Origin: DTU013 sp964512095
GTDB taxonomy: Bacteria; Bacillota; Clostridia; Acetivibrionales; DTU013
Length of the DNA stretch: 64,000 nt
Direction of reading: 5' to 3'
NCBI GenBank assembly: GCA_964512095.1
Contig: CAZEIH010000002.1
Span: 152,435-216,434, forward strand
Positions within the stretch are counted from its first letter, which is position 1. Each line of letters opens with the position of its first letter. A program made the translations under genes and the position numbers. Of the stretch, positions 17,181 through 26,161 are shown piece after piece. The notes under the pieces were generated by a model. The model was not told the DNA's origin. It did not search any database and saw only the letters and a list, made by a program, of their open reading frames with translations.

Positions 17181-17468
17181 TCATGCCTTTATATCCAATA
17201 AGCCTTTTATTATCTTGTCAGCCACATCCCGGCCACCTACGCTGTACTTTCCTGTTTGGATGCTTTCTGTAAGACTATTTACCTTATCGCTGCGTATATC
17301 CGCTACTCCCTTCAGGGCTCTGTAAACCGTCTGGAAGTCCTTGGCCTCATTAGATATTGAAAGGACATCCTTCTTTGATGAAACTGCCCCTGCCCTATTT
17401 ACTCTTCCAATATTCTTTTGCGAACCGTATACGCCGGTAATTTTGGAAATATCACCTGGTATTCTCAT
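17181..17468 (-). CDS. flgM: Anti-sigma-28 factor FlgM
   Basis: 95 residues from ATG 17468 (AAGGTGAG upstream; GTG 17477 overlaps that site). The N-terminal half is unstructured in character and the C-terminal half carries DVLSISNEAKDFQTVYRAL and the helix SLTESIQTGKYSVGGRDVADKII that contacts sigma-28 in known FlgM proteins. It holds sigma-D inactive until hook completion. A sigma-28-like promoter lies directly upstream, giving the usual negative feedback. Confidence 0.92.
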   Translation of the reverse strand: MRIPGDISKITGVYGSQKNIGRVNRAGAVSSKKDVLSISNEAKDFQTVYRALKGVADIRSDKVNSLTESIQTGKYSVGGRDVADKIIKGLLDIKA

Positions 17469-17511
17469 ATAAACCACTCACCTTAAATCTTTCTTTTCAT
17501 TCTTATATAGT

Positions 17512-17538
17512 ATATCGGTAAAACCTCATGCTCTATTA
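17512..17538 (-). promoter_or_regulatory. Sigma-D-like promoter of flgM
   Basis: TAAT (17535-17538), 15 bases, ACCGATAT (17512-17519) on the minus strand. The -10 core is good, the -35 has one mismatch, and the spacing is exact. It would drive flgM and the genes after it. Confidence 0.55.
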
Positions 17539-17548
17539 ACTGTATTTA

Positions 17549-17980
17549 TTATTTCTTCTCATAACCCTTATTCATATATCTCATACCAAATGAGCTATTT
17601 TTTTCTGTCTTCACGCTGTCAAGCTCACTCTTAAACTCACTGGCCGCACTTCTTAATCCTGATGTAAGGCTTCTTTCACATTCCTGACAGTACCTTCCGG
17701 TTTTAACAGATCTACCGCAGTTCTCACACTCCAATACCAAATTACCTTCATCACCTGCAATTTCAAGCCTTCCGTCCTTCAAAAATCTCTTGATCTTCTC
17801 TACACTAATATCAAGTTCAACAGACACCTGTGTCAAGCTTGCTTTTGGGTTATCATATAAATACTCCTTTACCTTCTTGAAATCCACCTCGTCCTGCTCT
17901 TTACAAGATAAACAAAGGGGCGCTCCCCCAATATAATTGTAAATCCTACCACACCTCCTGCAATTCCTCACATCTGGCAT
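17549..17980 (-). CDS. Flagellar operon zinc-ribbon protein (YvyF family)
   Basis: 143 residues from ATG 17980 (GGGAGGT upstream). An N-terminal zinc ribbon (CRRCGRIYNYIGGAPLCLSC), a central winged-helix-like segment (LYDNPKASLTQVSVELDISVEKIKRFLKDG) and a second ribbon (CENCGRSVKTGRYCQEC) are visible. It corresponds to YvyF, found between comFC and flgM in Firmicutes; the molecular role is unsettled, and DNA or RNA binding is plausible from the domains. The start lies 16 bases after comFC. Confidence 0.85.
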   Translation of the reverse strand: MPDVRNCRRCGRIYNYIGGAPLCLSCKEQDEVDFKKVKEYLYDNPKASLTQVSVELDISVEKIKRFLKDGRLEIAGDEGNLVLECENCGRSVKTGRYCQECERSLTSGLRSAASEFKSELDSVKTEKNSSFGMRYMNKGYEKK

Positions 17981-17996
17981 AATATTACCTCCCAAT

Positions 17997-18671
17997 TCAT
18001 TTTCTTCCGGTTGCAACAACTACGGCAAATACTCTTTCAGCCCCTGCCTGCTTAAGCACCCTACTGCATTCTTCAAGTGTTGAACCTGTTGTTAATATAT
18101 CATCCACCAATAGGATAGTACATCCCCGTACTTTAGTAGGCTTTGTAACAGTAAAAGCTCCCCGTACATTTTGATTTCTCTTCTGCTTATCCAATAGGCT
18201 TTGTGCCTCGGTATATCTGTCTCTCTTGAGCAAATGTGAACGTTCCGGTAATCTTAGTATCCTGCTGAGGGCCTTTGAAATCAGATATGCTTGATTATAG
18301 CCTCTTGAAAACTCCTTATGCTTATGAAGAGGCACACTCAACACCATATTGTATTTATTTGCATCGCTAATCTTCCCTATCTTGTCAGCTAAAAGCTTTG
18401 CATAAGTCCTGTAATAGCTTGGCTTGTTATAAAATTTAAATCTTATCAGGGATTCCTTTACCATACCAGTATATTCAAATATACTAATAACCCCGTCGCA
18501 ATAATTCTCATCCTCATCTGGCGATGTTTTATGAACCACCTTCCCTATAATCGGAAGCTTTGCATAGCAAGCCGGGCATATATGAAGCGCTACATCATGG
18601 TCCAAAAGCTTCTGGCAAAAAATGCACTTGGGTGGATAAACGACATTAATAATATTTTCAATAAAGCCCAT
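17997..18671 (-). CDS. comFC: ComF family protein (ComFC)
   Basis: 224 residues. An N-terminal double CxxC zinc finger (CIFCQKLL, CPACYAKL) is followed by a phosphoribosyltransferase-like domain with VPLHKHKEFSRGYNQA and the PRPP-type loop LLVDDILTTGSTLEEC. ComFC is needed for DNA uptake in naturally competent species and is widespread in others. The gene starts 20 bases after recD2, with a sigma-D promoter inside the recD2 end, so it is the first gene of a motility transcript. Confidence 0.9.
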   Translation of the reverse strand: MGFIENIINVVYPPKCIFCQKLLDHDVALHICPACYAKLPIIGKVVHKTSPDEDENYCDGVISIFEYTGMVKESLIRFKFYNKPSYYRTYAKLLADKIGKISDANKYNMVLSVPLHKHKEFSRGYNQAYLISKALSRILRLPERSHLLKRDRYTEAQSLLDKQKRNQNVRGAFTVTKPTKVRGCTILLVDDILTTGSTLEECSRVLKQAGAERVFAVVVATGRK

Positions 18672-18691
18672 TAACCTTCAGCCCGCTTTCT

Positions 18692-20920
18692 TCATAGTAT
18701 ATCGGCATATCCGGAAAATGTTTTAAGTTTGTCTGATAAACCTGAAAACCTCAACGTTTCTTGTTTATTCCCTACCATTTCGCAAAGGGACTTCTCATTT
18801 CCCACCAACACGACCATTTCCTTGGCTCTAGTCACAGCAGTATATAAAAGATTACGTGTCATCAGTACCTGGGGTCCCGGGAATATTGGTATGACCACAA
18901 CAGGGAACTCAGACCCCTGACTTTTATGTATAGTAATGGCAAACGAAGGTTCAATCTCATCGATAATGTTAAAATCGTACACTGCCAGTCTATCATCATC
19001 AAACATTACTTCAATTTTCATAGCATCTTCATCAATTCTTTTGATAGCTCCCATATCGCCATTAAATATTCCCGTTCCTTCTTCTCCAGCATTGTTAGGC
19101 CGCTCCCATCTGAGTGAGTAATTATTTCTTACCTGCATTACTCTGTCACCTTCCCTGAATACATAAGACCGGGAGGCCTTTTCAGTCTTCCTTGTATCAG
19201 GAGCATTAAGTGCCCTCTGCAGTTCCACATTAAGGCTAACCACACCTGCAGGTCCTTTCTTTGTGGGAGTCAGCACCTGTATATCCTTCAGTGGATCAAG
19301 GCCATATGTATCCGGTAGCCTCCTGGAGCAAAGGTCAACCACTGTGTGGGCTATATGCTCAAGGGATTTCCTTGTTAGGAAAAAGAAGTCCTTGTCCTTT
19401 GCATATAGTATCGGCGCCTCGCCCTTATTAATTTTGTGGGCATTGATAATAATCATACTTTCCTCTGCCTGCCTGAATATCTCTGTAAGCCTTACAGTCT
19501 TTATACTACTACAGTTAACTATGTCAAGTAAGACGCTTCCTGCTCCTACTGATGGCAGCTGATCCCCATCTCCCACAAGGATAACCCTTGCACCGGCAGG
19601 AATCGCCTTAAGCAGGTGGTTCATTATCAATATGTCAACCATGGACATTTCGTCAATAATAATCACATCAGCCTCAATGGGATTCTCCTCATTCCTTTGG
19701 AATGCAAGGTCGCTTTCATCAGTAGTATAGCCGATTTCTAAGAGCCTGTGTATGGTTTTCGCCTCAAAGCCTGTTGCTTCAGACATTCTTTTTGCCGCTC
19801 TACCCGTCGGCGCAGCCAGCGCAATTTTATGACCTTCCTCCATCAGCAATCGGATTATGCATTTTATAATCGTCGTTTTCCCCGTACCCGGTCCCCCTGT
19901 AATGACAAGTAATCCATTTAAAACAGCTTCTCGGACAGCTTCCCTCTGTAGCGGATCAAGCTTCAACCCCTCCTCCTGCTCAAATCTGGATAGCTTTTCG
20001 TTCAGGTCATGCTGGCTTTTGTCAAAATGTGTTGTCGCCAAACTCAGAAGCCTTTTTGTCACAAATTGCTCTGCATTATAGAAGGAAGATAAATATATAA
20101 GATTGCTGCCGTCTTTTTTCTCAACCTGGACCGCCTTGTCAAATACCAGCGAAATAAGAGCATCTTCAATGTTTATGTCACAAATCCCCAGCAATTGAGC
20201 TGAATATTCCTTGAGCATTTCCTCTGGCAAATATGTATGTCCATTAGCCGCTGCATGGCTCAAGGTGTATTTTATCCCACTTCTTATCCTAAAGCGAGAT
20301 ACAGGATCAATACCTAACCTCATAGCAATCCTATCGGCTGTTCTAAAACCTATCCTGAATACTTCCTCACACAGCCTGTACGGGTTCTCTTTTATCCTGG
20401 CAACCGCCATCTCAGCATATGCCTTGTGGATCTTTATACATACAGAAGGACTGATACCATATTCCTGAAGGAACATAACTACGTCTCGAAGACCTCTCTG
20501 CTCATTGAGGGCTTGTCCTATGTTTATTGCCTTATCCAGACTGATGCCCTTAATTTCTGATAAGCACTGGGGTTCTCTGGCAATTATTTCCAAGGTTTCT
20601 GTACCAAAGCGCTGAACTATCTTTGCTGCAGTAGCAGGGCCAACACCCTTTACTATCCCTGAGGCCAAATACTTTTCTATTCCATCCGCCGTCTGGGGAA
20701 GAATCTTTTCATAAAGCTCGACCTTGAACTGATCCCCGTAGTCAGGATGCCTAACCCACTTGCCGCTTGCTTTGACGGTTTCCCCTTCATTTATAAATGG
20801 CATGTAGCCTACAGCAGTAATGACTTTGCTTTTAGCAAATATTTCACATACTGTATAACCATTTGCATCGTTTTTGTAAATAATGTCATCTATGACGCCT
20901 TCAATAACAGTCAGATTCAT
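18692..20920 (-). CDS. recD2: ATP-dependent RecD2-type DNA helicase
   Basis: 742 residues, the RecD2 length. It has an N-terminal OB-like region, helix-hairpin-helix units (SGIVKGVGPATAAKIVQRFG), Walker A GGPGTGKTTII near residue 342, Walker B VIIIDEMSMVD, and the C-terminal motif AITIHKSQGSEF with YTAVTRAKEMVVLVG. RecD2 is a 5'-3' superfamily 1B helicase acting in replication-fork and mismatch-linked repair without RecBC. Its last codons carry the sigma-D promoter of the next operon. Confidence 0.95.
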   Translation of the reverse strand: MNLTVIEGVIDDIIYKNDANGYTVCEIFAKSKVITAVGYMPFINEGETVKASGKWVRHPDYGDQFKVELYEKILPQTADGIEKYLASGIVKGVGPATAAKIVQRFGTETLEIIAREPQCLSEIKGISLDKAINIGQALNEQRGLRDVVMFLQEYGISPSVCIKIHKAYAEMAVARIKENPYRLCEEVFRIGFRTADRIAMRLGIDPVSRFRIRSGIKYTLSHAAANGHTYLPEEMLKEYSAQLLGICDINIEDALISLVFDKAVQVEKKDGSNLIYLSSFYNAEQFVTKRLLSLATTHFDKSQHDLNEKLSRFEQEEGLKLDPLQREAVREAVLNGLLVITGGPGTGKTTIIKCIIRLLMEEGHKIALAAPTGRAAKRMSEATGFEAKTIHRLLEIGYTTDESDLAFQRNEENPIEADVIIIDEMSMVDILIMNHLLKAIPAGARVILVGDGDQLPSVGAGSVLLDIVNCSSIKTVRLTEIFRQAEESMIIINAHKINKGEAPILYAKDKDFFFLTRKSLEHIAHTVVDLCSRRLPDTYGLDPLKDIQVLTPTKKGPAGVVSLNVELQRALNAPDTRKTEKASRSYVFREGDRVMQVRNNYSLRWERPNNAGEEGTGIFNGDMGAIKRIDEDAMKIEVMFDDDRLAVYDFNIIDEIEPSFAITIHKSQGSEFPVVVIPIFPGPQVLMTRNLLYTAVTRAKEMVVLVGNEKSLCEMVGNKQETLRFSGLSDKLKTFSGYADIL
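18699..18725 (-). promoter_or_regulatory. Sigma-D promoter of comFC-yvyF-flgM-flgN-flgK operon, inside recD2
   Basis: TAAA (18722-18725), exactly 15 bases, GCCGATAT (18699-18706) on the minus strand, almost perfect sigma-28 consensus. It sits within the last 12 codons of recD2 and about 28 bases before the comFC start, so the flagellar late genes can be transcribed without recD2. Confidence 0.8.
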
Positions 20921-21038
20921 CTCATCCCTTGCAACACCTCATGTACGTATCGCTTTTCAAAATATTTTTACTAACATATATAGTATATATTACTTTGCAA
21001 TGGGTGAAAAGATTAATCATAGTGACAATAGCTTATAA

Positions 21039-21392
21039 TCACTTCTCAAAGTCTTTGAGAATACTATCCATATGGCATATCTTCATAACCCTAATACTTG
21101 GGAAATTTTTCTCCAGCCTTTCCAATAAAGCATAGGTGCTGTCTGTCGAATTCATATCGACGATGACCAGCTTCTTATCTGACAATAGCTTGGAAGCAAA
21201 TTCTCTTTTTACTGCATATCTCACAATATATTCAATATGTTCCTCTGCATCCTGCACCAGTAAAACTGCTCTGACCTTCGGATGGCGCCCTGCTATCGTG
21301 CAACTTATAAATTCAAATATACCTAATATCAGAACAGTCAGCCCATATACTGCTAGCACATATACAATGCATTGAAGAACATCAAAAAACAT
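21039..21392 (-). CDS. Membrane-anchored protein with a GT2-like strand (unknown function)
   Basis: 117 residues. One N-terminal transmembrane helix (about residues 5-28, LQCIVYVLAVYGLTVLILGI) is followed by a small cytosolic domain. The domain has alternating strands and helices, VRAVLLVQDAEEHIEYIV and LVIVDMNSTDSTYALLERL, the second resembling the nucleotide-binding strand of GT2 enzymes (VDxxSxDxT). It lacks the later DxD motif and most of a glycosyltransferase, so it is probably not an active enzyme. It is separated from recD2 by 118 bases. I do not recognise a named family. Confidence 0.7.
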   Translation of the reverse strand: MFFDVLQCIVYVLAVYGLTVLILGIFEFISCTIAGRHPKVRAVLLVQDAEEHIEYIVRYAVKREFASKLLSDKKLVIVDMNSTDSTYALLERLEKNFPSIRVMKICHMDSILKDFEK

Positions 21393-21512
21393 AATATTTC
21401 TCCTAAAGCTTTAATAATATATGTATATTCAATTAGTCAAGCAGATGTTACGGTATTATTTTTACATGATTGTTTTTATTTCAACAAATTATGGTATAAT
21501 TAAATTACATAA

Positions 21513-21518
21513 AAATAA
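21513..21518 (+). promoter_or_regulatory. Probable extended -10 promoter of the HD-GYP gene
   Basis: The motif ATGGTATAAT just upstream of the HD-GYP gene is an extended -10 (TGnTATAAT) in an AT-rich stretch, with no strong -35. Position is approximate: the motif lies at about 21489-21498. It is the only good promoter-like match in the divergent gap. Confidence is low because AT-rich sequence gives such matches often. Confidence 0.3.
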
Positions 21519-21559
21519 TATTCGTTGTATCCATAGTAAATAACTCAGGTGATATTGTA

Positions 21560-22615
21560 ATGATTCCATTAATGCTTTCACAATTAAAGCCCGGTATGAA
21601 ACTGGCGAAGGATGTAATACTACCCGACGGTAGACTTCTTCTTCTCTCAGGCTTTGCTATAAAACCTATGTCTCTAAGAAAGCTTAAGGCATTCAATGTG
21701 GATAAGGTATACATAGAAGAAGGCAATTATGAGCCCATTGAAGAATTTGAAGAGGAAAGAGTTTACAACCATGCAGTTGAAACAATAAAAGATATATTCA
21801 CAATGACAAGGAAAAATCGTGACTCCGACATTACAGTCGTAAAAGATACTGTGAATAATATAATGCATCAACTTATCGAGAACGATACTCTATTGCTTCA
21901 ACTTACAGGGATAAGAGATATAGACAATTATACATACATGCACTCAGTAGATGTTTGTATTTACTCATTAATACTTGGTAAAAAGCTCGGTTATGGTAAT
22001 GAGCAGCTGATGTCGCTGGGGATGGGTGCTATTCTACATGATATAGGCAAATGCAAGGTTCCTCTGAATATTCTCCAGAAGCCTGCCATTCTAACCAGTG
22101 AAGAATTTAGTCTAATGAAACTTCATTCAGTGCATGGCTGTGAAATAATACAAAACTCATACCATCTAGGAACAAAAATCGCCGGCATTGCATTCCAGCA
22201 TCATGAAAAGTGGGACGGTTCCGGATACCCGCTAGGTATATCCGCTAATTCAATAGGACCGCTGGCAAGGATTGTAGCGCTATCTGATGTGTATGACGCC
22301 CTTACATCAGACAGGGTGTATAAAAGGAGGGAATTACCTCATATTGCCGCAGAGTATATAAAGCAAAACTCAGGCACTCAATTTGACCCCTTTATTGTCG
22401 AGCTTTTCTTAAGTAGCATCGCCGTATATAGCGAAGGTACCATTGTACTTCTAAACACCGGAGAAGTCGGAAGCATAGTATCTTCGGGAGAGTTTCCAGG
22501 GGAAAAACAGAAAATTAGCGTATTCTCAAATAAAGCTGGTCCTCCTGTACTCCTTCCTTATATCGTTGACCTTAGTGAAAATAGAAATGTCGAAATTGTC
22601 GAAATCTTTTTATGA
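21560..22615 (+). CDS. HD-GYP domain protein, probable cyclic di-GMP phosphodiesterase
   Basis: 351 residues. The N-terminal region (about 1-100) has an LSQLKPGMKLAKDVILPDG segment common to this family. The HD-GYP domain at about 125-290 carries HSVDVCIYSLILG, GAILHDIGKCKVP, HSVHGCEII and HHEKWDGSGYPLG, so the HD pair and the GYP loop are intact. Such enzymes hydrolyse c-di-GMP, which in clostridia often sets the balance of motility and attachment. It stands alone, divergent from the motility genes and convergent with metK. A short C-terminal domain of about 55 residues follows the phosphodiesterase. Confidence 0.92.
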   Translation: MIPLMLSQLKPGMKLAKDVILPDGRLLLLSGFAIKPMSLRKLKAFNVDKVYIEEGNYEPIEEFEEERVYNHAVETIKDIFTMTRKNRDSDITVVKDTVNNIMHQLIENDTLLLQLTGIRDIDNYTYMHSVDVCIYSLILGKKLGYGNEQLMSLGMGAILHDIGKCKVPLNILQKPAILTSEEFSLMKLHSVHGCEIIQNSYHLGTKIAGIAFQHHEKWDGSGYPLGISANSIGPLARIVALSDVYDALTSDRVYKRRELPHIAAEYIKQNSGTQFDPFIVELFLSSIAVYSEGTIVLLNTGEVGSIVSSGEFPGEKQKISVFSNKAGPPVLLPYIVDLSENRNVEIVEIFL

Positions 22616-22648
22616 TGCATATGAGACAATGGGACGGTTATAACAGCA

Positions 22649-22708
22649 GGAAGACCGGCACTCATTAGGAGCTGTTCGCGAAACAGTCCAAATGAGTATC
22701 GGTCTTCC
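22649..22708. terminator. Long hairpin between convergent HD-GYP and metK genes
   Basis: Arms GGAAGACCG and CGGTCTTCC enclose further pairing (CTCATT/AATGAG and CTGTT/AACAG around a CGCG loop). The whole fold is nearly 60 bases. T tracts on either side are weak, so it may be an imperfect bidirectional terminator or a transcript-end stabiliser. Confidence 0.6.
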
Positions 22709-22723
22709 TCTTGCTTCACTACC

Positions 22724-23917
22724 TTAGATATCCTCAGCTGCACTTTTCAGCAACTCTGCCATATCCGTCTTCTCCCATGGCAAATCAACATCAGTGCGGC
22801 CAAAGTGTCCGTATGCTGCAATCTGTCTGTATATAGGCCTTCTTAGGTTCAGTTTATTTATTATTGCTGCAGGTCTCAAATCAAAGAATTTCTGCACAAG
22901 CTGTGACAGTTTATCTTCCGACATCTTACCTGTTCCAAATGTTTCTACCAAAACCGATACGGGTTTAGCCACACCAATAGCGTATGCCAGCTGTACCTCG
23001 GCCTTTTTTGCCAGCCCTGCTGCTACAAGATTTTTTGCTACATATCTAGCAGCATATGCAGCTGAACGGTCCACCTTCGTGGGATCCTTCCCTGAGAAAG
23101 CGCCACCTCCATGTCTCGCATACCCGCCATAGGTGTCGACAATAATTTTTCTGCCCGTCAGGCCGGAATCACCATTAGGCCCTCCAACTACAAACCTGCC
23201 GGTAGGATTGACAAGAAATTTTGTCTTTGAGTCAAGCAGCTCAGCCGGTACCACTTTTTTAATTACCAATTCAATGATATCCCGCTCTATAGTATCATGG
23301 GAAACCTCTTCTCCATGCTGTGTTGATATAACTACGGTATCAACTCTTACGGGCCTGTCCCCATCGTACTCCACTGTCACCTGTGACTTCCCATCCGGTC
23401 TCAGATAGTCCAAGATATGCTGCTTTCGCACATCAGACAGTTTTTTAGCAAGCTTATGGGCTAACGAAATAGGCATTGGCATCAGCTCAGGAGTTTCATC
23501 ACAGGCAAAACCAAACATCATTCCCTGATCACCTGCTCCAGTAGCTTCGATGTACGAATCATCCATCTCTCCACTCTTAGCTTCCAACGACTTATTGACT
23601 CCCATAGCGATATCTCCGGACTGCTCATCAATTGAAGTCAAAACGGCACAGGTCTCCCCATCAAATCCATATTTCGCCCTATTATAGCCAATCTCAACTA
23701 CTGTGTTTCTGACTACCTTTGGTATATCCACATAACACTCAGTTGAAATCTCCCCCATAACAAGAACCATTCCAGTTGTAACCGCTGTTTCACAAGCAAC
23801 CCTTGCATTAGGATCCTGGGCATAAATTGCATCGAGAACCGCATCAGATATCTGGTCACAAATTTTGTCGGGATGTCCCTCAGTTACCGATTCCGAAGTA
23901 AATAATCTTTTTGACAT
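22724..23917 (-). CDS. metK: S-adenosylmethionine synthetase
   Basis: 397 residues from ATG 23917 (AAAGGAGAATGG upstream); the frame extends to 24022 only through the riboswitch terminator. Conserved segments: FTSESVTEGHPDKICDQISD at the N-terminus, GAGDQGMMFGFACDETPELM near residue 115, GGPNGDSGLTGRKIIVDTYGG near residue 245 and HGGGAFSGKDPTKVDRSAAY. It makes SAM from methionine and ATP. Control by the SAM-I riboswitch upstream is product feedback. The methyltransferases at the left of the window are among its likely consumers. Confidence 0.98.
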   Translation of the reverse strand: MSKRLFTSESVTEGHPDKICDQISDAVLDAIYAQDPNARVACETAVTTGMVLVMGEISTECYVDIPKVVRNTVVEIGYNRAKYGFDGETCAVLTSIDEQSGDIAMGVNKSLEAKSGEMDDSYIEATGAGDQGMMFGFACDETPELMPMPISLAHKLAKKLSDVRKQHILDYLRPDGKSQVTVEYDGDRPVRVDTVVISTQHGEEVSHDTIERDIIELVIKKVVPAELLDSKTKFLVNPTGRFVVGGPNGDSGLTGRKIIVDTYGGYARHGGGAFSGKDPTKVDRSAAYAARYVAKNLVAAGLAKKAEVQLAYAIGVAKPVSVLVETFGTGKMSEDKLSQLVQKFFDLRPAAIINKLNLRRPIYRQIAAYGHFGRTDVDLPWEKTDMAELLKSAAEDI

Positions 23918-23971
23918 TCTCCATTCTCCTTTCAAAGTTAGATATATTAGCAAAACATCCAAATAACAAAC

Positions 23972-24003
23972 AAAAAACCTCTTCCTGAAATATGAAGAGG
24001 TCT
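23972..24003 (-). terminator. Riboswitch expression-platform terminator of metK
   Basis: Hairpin ACCTCTTC/GAAGAGGT followed by a run of six T on the minus strand, placed between the SAM aptamer and metK. The upstream arm begins directly after the aptamer P1 3' strand, as expected for a SAM-off switch. Confidence 0.9.
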
Positions 24004-24121
24004 GATTATCTGAGTTCCTCATCTTTCAGGACCTATATCCTGCAGGAATTAGCACCGTTGCCTGTCTGGCCGGTTGCCGGGGTATCATCGGGCCTTGTCC
24101 CTCCACCACTCTTGATAAGGG
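24004..24121 (-). promoter_or_regulatory. SAM-I (S-box) riboswitch aptamer
   Basis: The minus strand reads CTTATCAAGAG, then GTGGAGGGAC, GGCCCGATGA and CCCGGCAACC, the conserved SAM-I core, and closes with GGAACTCAGATAA, whose GATAA pairs with TTATC to form P1. SAM binding should favour the downstream terminator and shut off metK. Compared with consensus it has GGACAAGGCCC where many have GGACTGGCCC. Confidence 0.95.
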
Positions 24122-24210
24122 TCTATTTAATTTTAAATTCTGCCTTTAGCCTCCAATTTACTCTCAGCTTAGCATCTCTTCACAGTGTATCAATAGCTAC
24201 TAGATAAATA

Positions 24211-26025
24211 TCAAGCTCCGGCAAATATTTGCTCAAATTCATGGCCTTCGATTTTTTCTTTCTCCAGTAACGTTTCAGCCAACAAATGAAGGATATCTAT
24301 ATGTTCATTAAGTATCGCTTTTGACTTTTCATAAGCTGAATCGATAAGTAGCTTCACTTCCTTGTCGATTGTTGCTGCGACTTCCTCACTGTAGCTTCTA
24401 GTATGGCCGAAATCGCGACCTATGAACACCTCATCATTCTCATTGAAAACCATATTGCCTAGTCTATCACTCATACCGTAGTCAATGATCATACTTCTTG
24501 CCACGCTGTTGGCATGCTTGAGGTCACCTGATGCTCCGGTGCTTATCTCGCCAAGTACTATGTCCTCCGCTGCCCTTCCACCCATGGAAATGATGATCTC
24601 TTCCAATAGCTGTGCCTTGGTATGATATGTCTTATCCTCGTCAGGCTTGTGAGCGGTATAGCCTCCTGCCCTTCCCGATGGGATAATGGAAACTCTATCA
24701 ACCTTATCTGTAGATGAGGCAACCCTTACAGCTATGGCATGGCCGGCCTCGTGGTATGCAGTTAGTTTCTTTTCCTTCTCACTTATGACCTTACTTTTCT
24801 TTTCGGGCCCTATCATAACTTTGAAGGTGGCTTCCTTTATCTCTTCCATTTCAACACGTTTCTTGTCTTTTCTGGCGGCAAGCAACGCAGCTTCATTGAG
24901 CAGGCTTTCCAAATCGGCTCCTGTAAAGCCCGGAGTACTCTTTGCCAGCTCATCAAGCTTGACATCAGATCCCAAAGGCTTACCCTTTGCGTGAACCCTC
25001 AGAATATCTTCACGGCCTCTCATATCAGGTAGCCCTACATACACTCTCCTGTCGAACCTGCCGGGTCTTAGCAAAGCAGGATCCAATATGTCTGGTCTGT
25101 TTGTAGCAGCGAGTATAATAACTCCCTCATTGACTCCAAATCCGTCCATTTCAACAAGCAACTGATTCAAGGTCTGCTCACGTTCATCATGTCCTCCACC
25201 AAGTCCTGCGCCTCTATGGCGCCCTACCGCATCAATCTCGTCAATAAATACAATACAAGGGGCACTTTTCTTTGCTTGTTCAAAGAGATCCCTGACTCTC
25301 GATGCACCAACACCAACAAACATTTCAACAAAATCAGAACCGCTTATAGTGAAGAATGGTACTCCTGCCTCACCTGAAACAGCTCTTGCCAAAAGGGTCT
25401 TGCCTGTTCCAGGTGGTCCAACAAGGAGTACGCCCTTTGGTATCCTGGCTCCAAGCTCTATAAATTTCTTTGGAGACTTAAGAAACTCAACTATCTCCTT
25501 TAATTCTTCCTTTTCTTCATCTGCTCCTGCAACATCCTCAAAAGTCACCTTGCGCTTGTCATCTGAACTAATCTTAGCCCGACTTTTTCCAAAGGACATT
25601 ACCCTGTTTCCTCCACCGCCCTGTGATTGTTGGAGAAAAAATACCCAAAATATCACAAATATCACTATCAATGCGATAGTTGGCAGTATAGATAGCCACC
25701 AGGGTGCAGCTATAGGCCTATCCACCTTAAAATCCTTGATCTGGCCGTTGGTATATGCCTCAGTCATCATCTGTGTAAATGAATCCACCGATGATATATA
25801 AACTACATATTCATCATTCTTTGTGTCTTTACTGGGCTCAATCAGTTTTACTGTAGCCTCATCAGCTTTCAAGGCGACACTCTGCACATTGCTATTTTGT
25901 ATTTGCGAAATCAGTTGGGTATAGCTAAGCTCCGGCACTCTCGATGTACCGGAATAAATCATCAGAATAAAAAGCACCAACACAAATATTACTATATAAA
26001 AACTTAAACCCTTAAAATGTTTCAA
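24211..26025 (-). CDS. ftsH: ATP-dependent zinc metalloprotease FtsH
   Basis: 604 residues. Two transmembrane helices (about 7-25 and 110-130) flank an extracytoplasmic segment. The AAA domain has GPPGTGKTLLARAV (Walker A), CIVFIDEIDAVGRHR (Walker B) and the SRH region ATNRPDILDPALLRPGRFDRR. The protease domain has the zinc-binding HEAGH near residue 430. It degrades misfolded membrane and some regulatory proteins. Last of the rplI-dnaB-tilS-hpt-ftsH series; a 136-base gap separates it from hpt. Confidence 0.98.
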   Translation of the reverse strand: MKHFKGLSFYIVIFVLVLFILMIYSGTSRVPELSYTQLISQIQNSNVQSVALKADEATVKLIEPSKDTKNDEYVVYISSVDSFTQMMTEAYTNGQIKDFKVDRPIAAPWWLSILPTIALIVIFVIFWVFFLQQSQGGGGNRVMSFGKSRAKISSDDKRKVTFEDVAGADEEKEELKEIVEFLKSPKKFIELGARIPKGVLLVGPPGTGKTLLARAVSGEAGVPFFTISGSDFVEMFVGVGASRVRDLFEQAKKSAPCIVFIDEIDAVGRHRGAGLGGGHDEREQTLNQLLVEMDGFGVNEGVIILAATNRPDILDPALLRPGRFDRRVYVGLPDMRGREDILRVHAKGKPLGSDVKLDELAKSTPGFTGADLESLLNEAALLAARKDKKRVEMEEIKEATFKVMIGPEKKSKVISEKEKKLTAYHEAGHAIAVRVASSTDKVDRVSIIPSGRAGGYTAHKPDEDKTYHTKAQLLEEIIISMGGRAAEDIVLGEISTGASGDLKHANSVARSMIIDYGMSDRLGNMVFNENDEVFIGRDFGHTRSYSEEVAATIDKEVKLLIDSAYEKSKAILNEHIDILHLLAETLLEKEKIEGHEFEQIFAGA

Positions 26026-26161
26026 ATATCTCCCTCCCGGACTCTCTATAGACCTACCTAGTCTTCCAGATTATATTATATTAACATAAACCTTACTAAA
26101 ACACAATAAACACGCTACTCACCAATATACTCTCTTACTCAGAGTTTTGTCTGCCCTTATG

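Noticed and set aside
23918..24022. Extended metK N-terminus
   Set aside because: The extra codons run through the riboswitch terminator; the ATG at 23917 has a strong ribosome site and matches family length.
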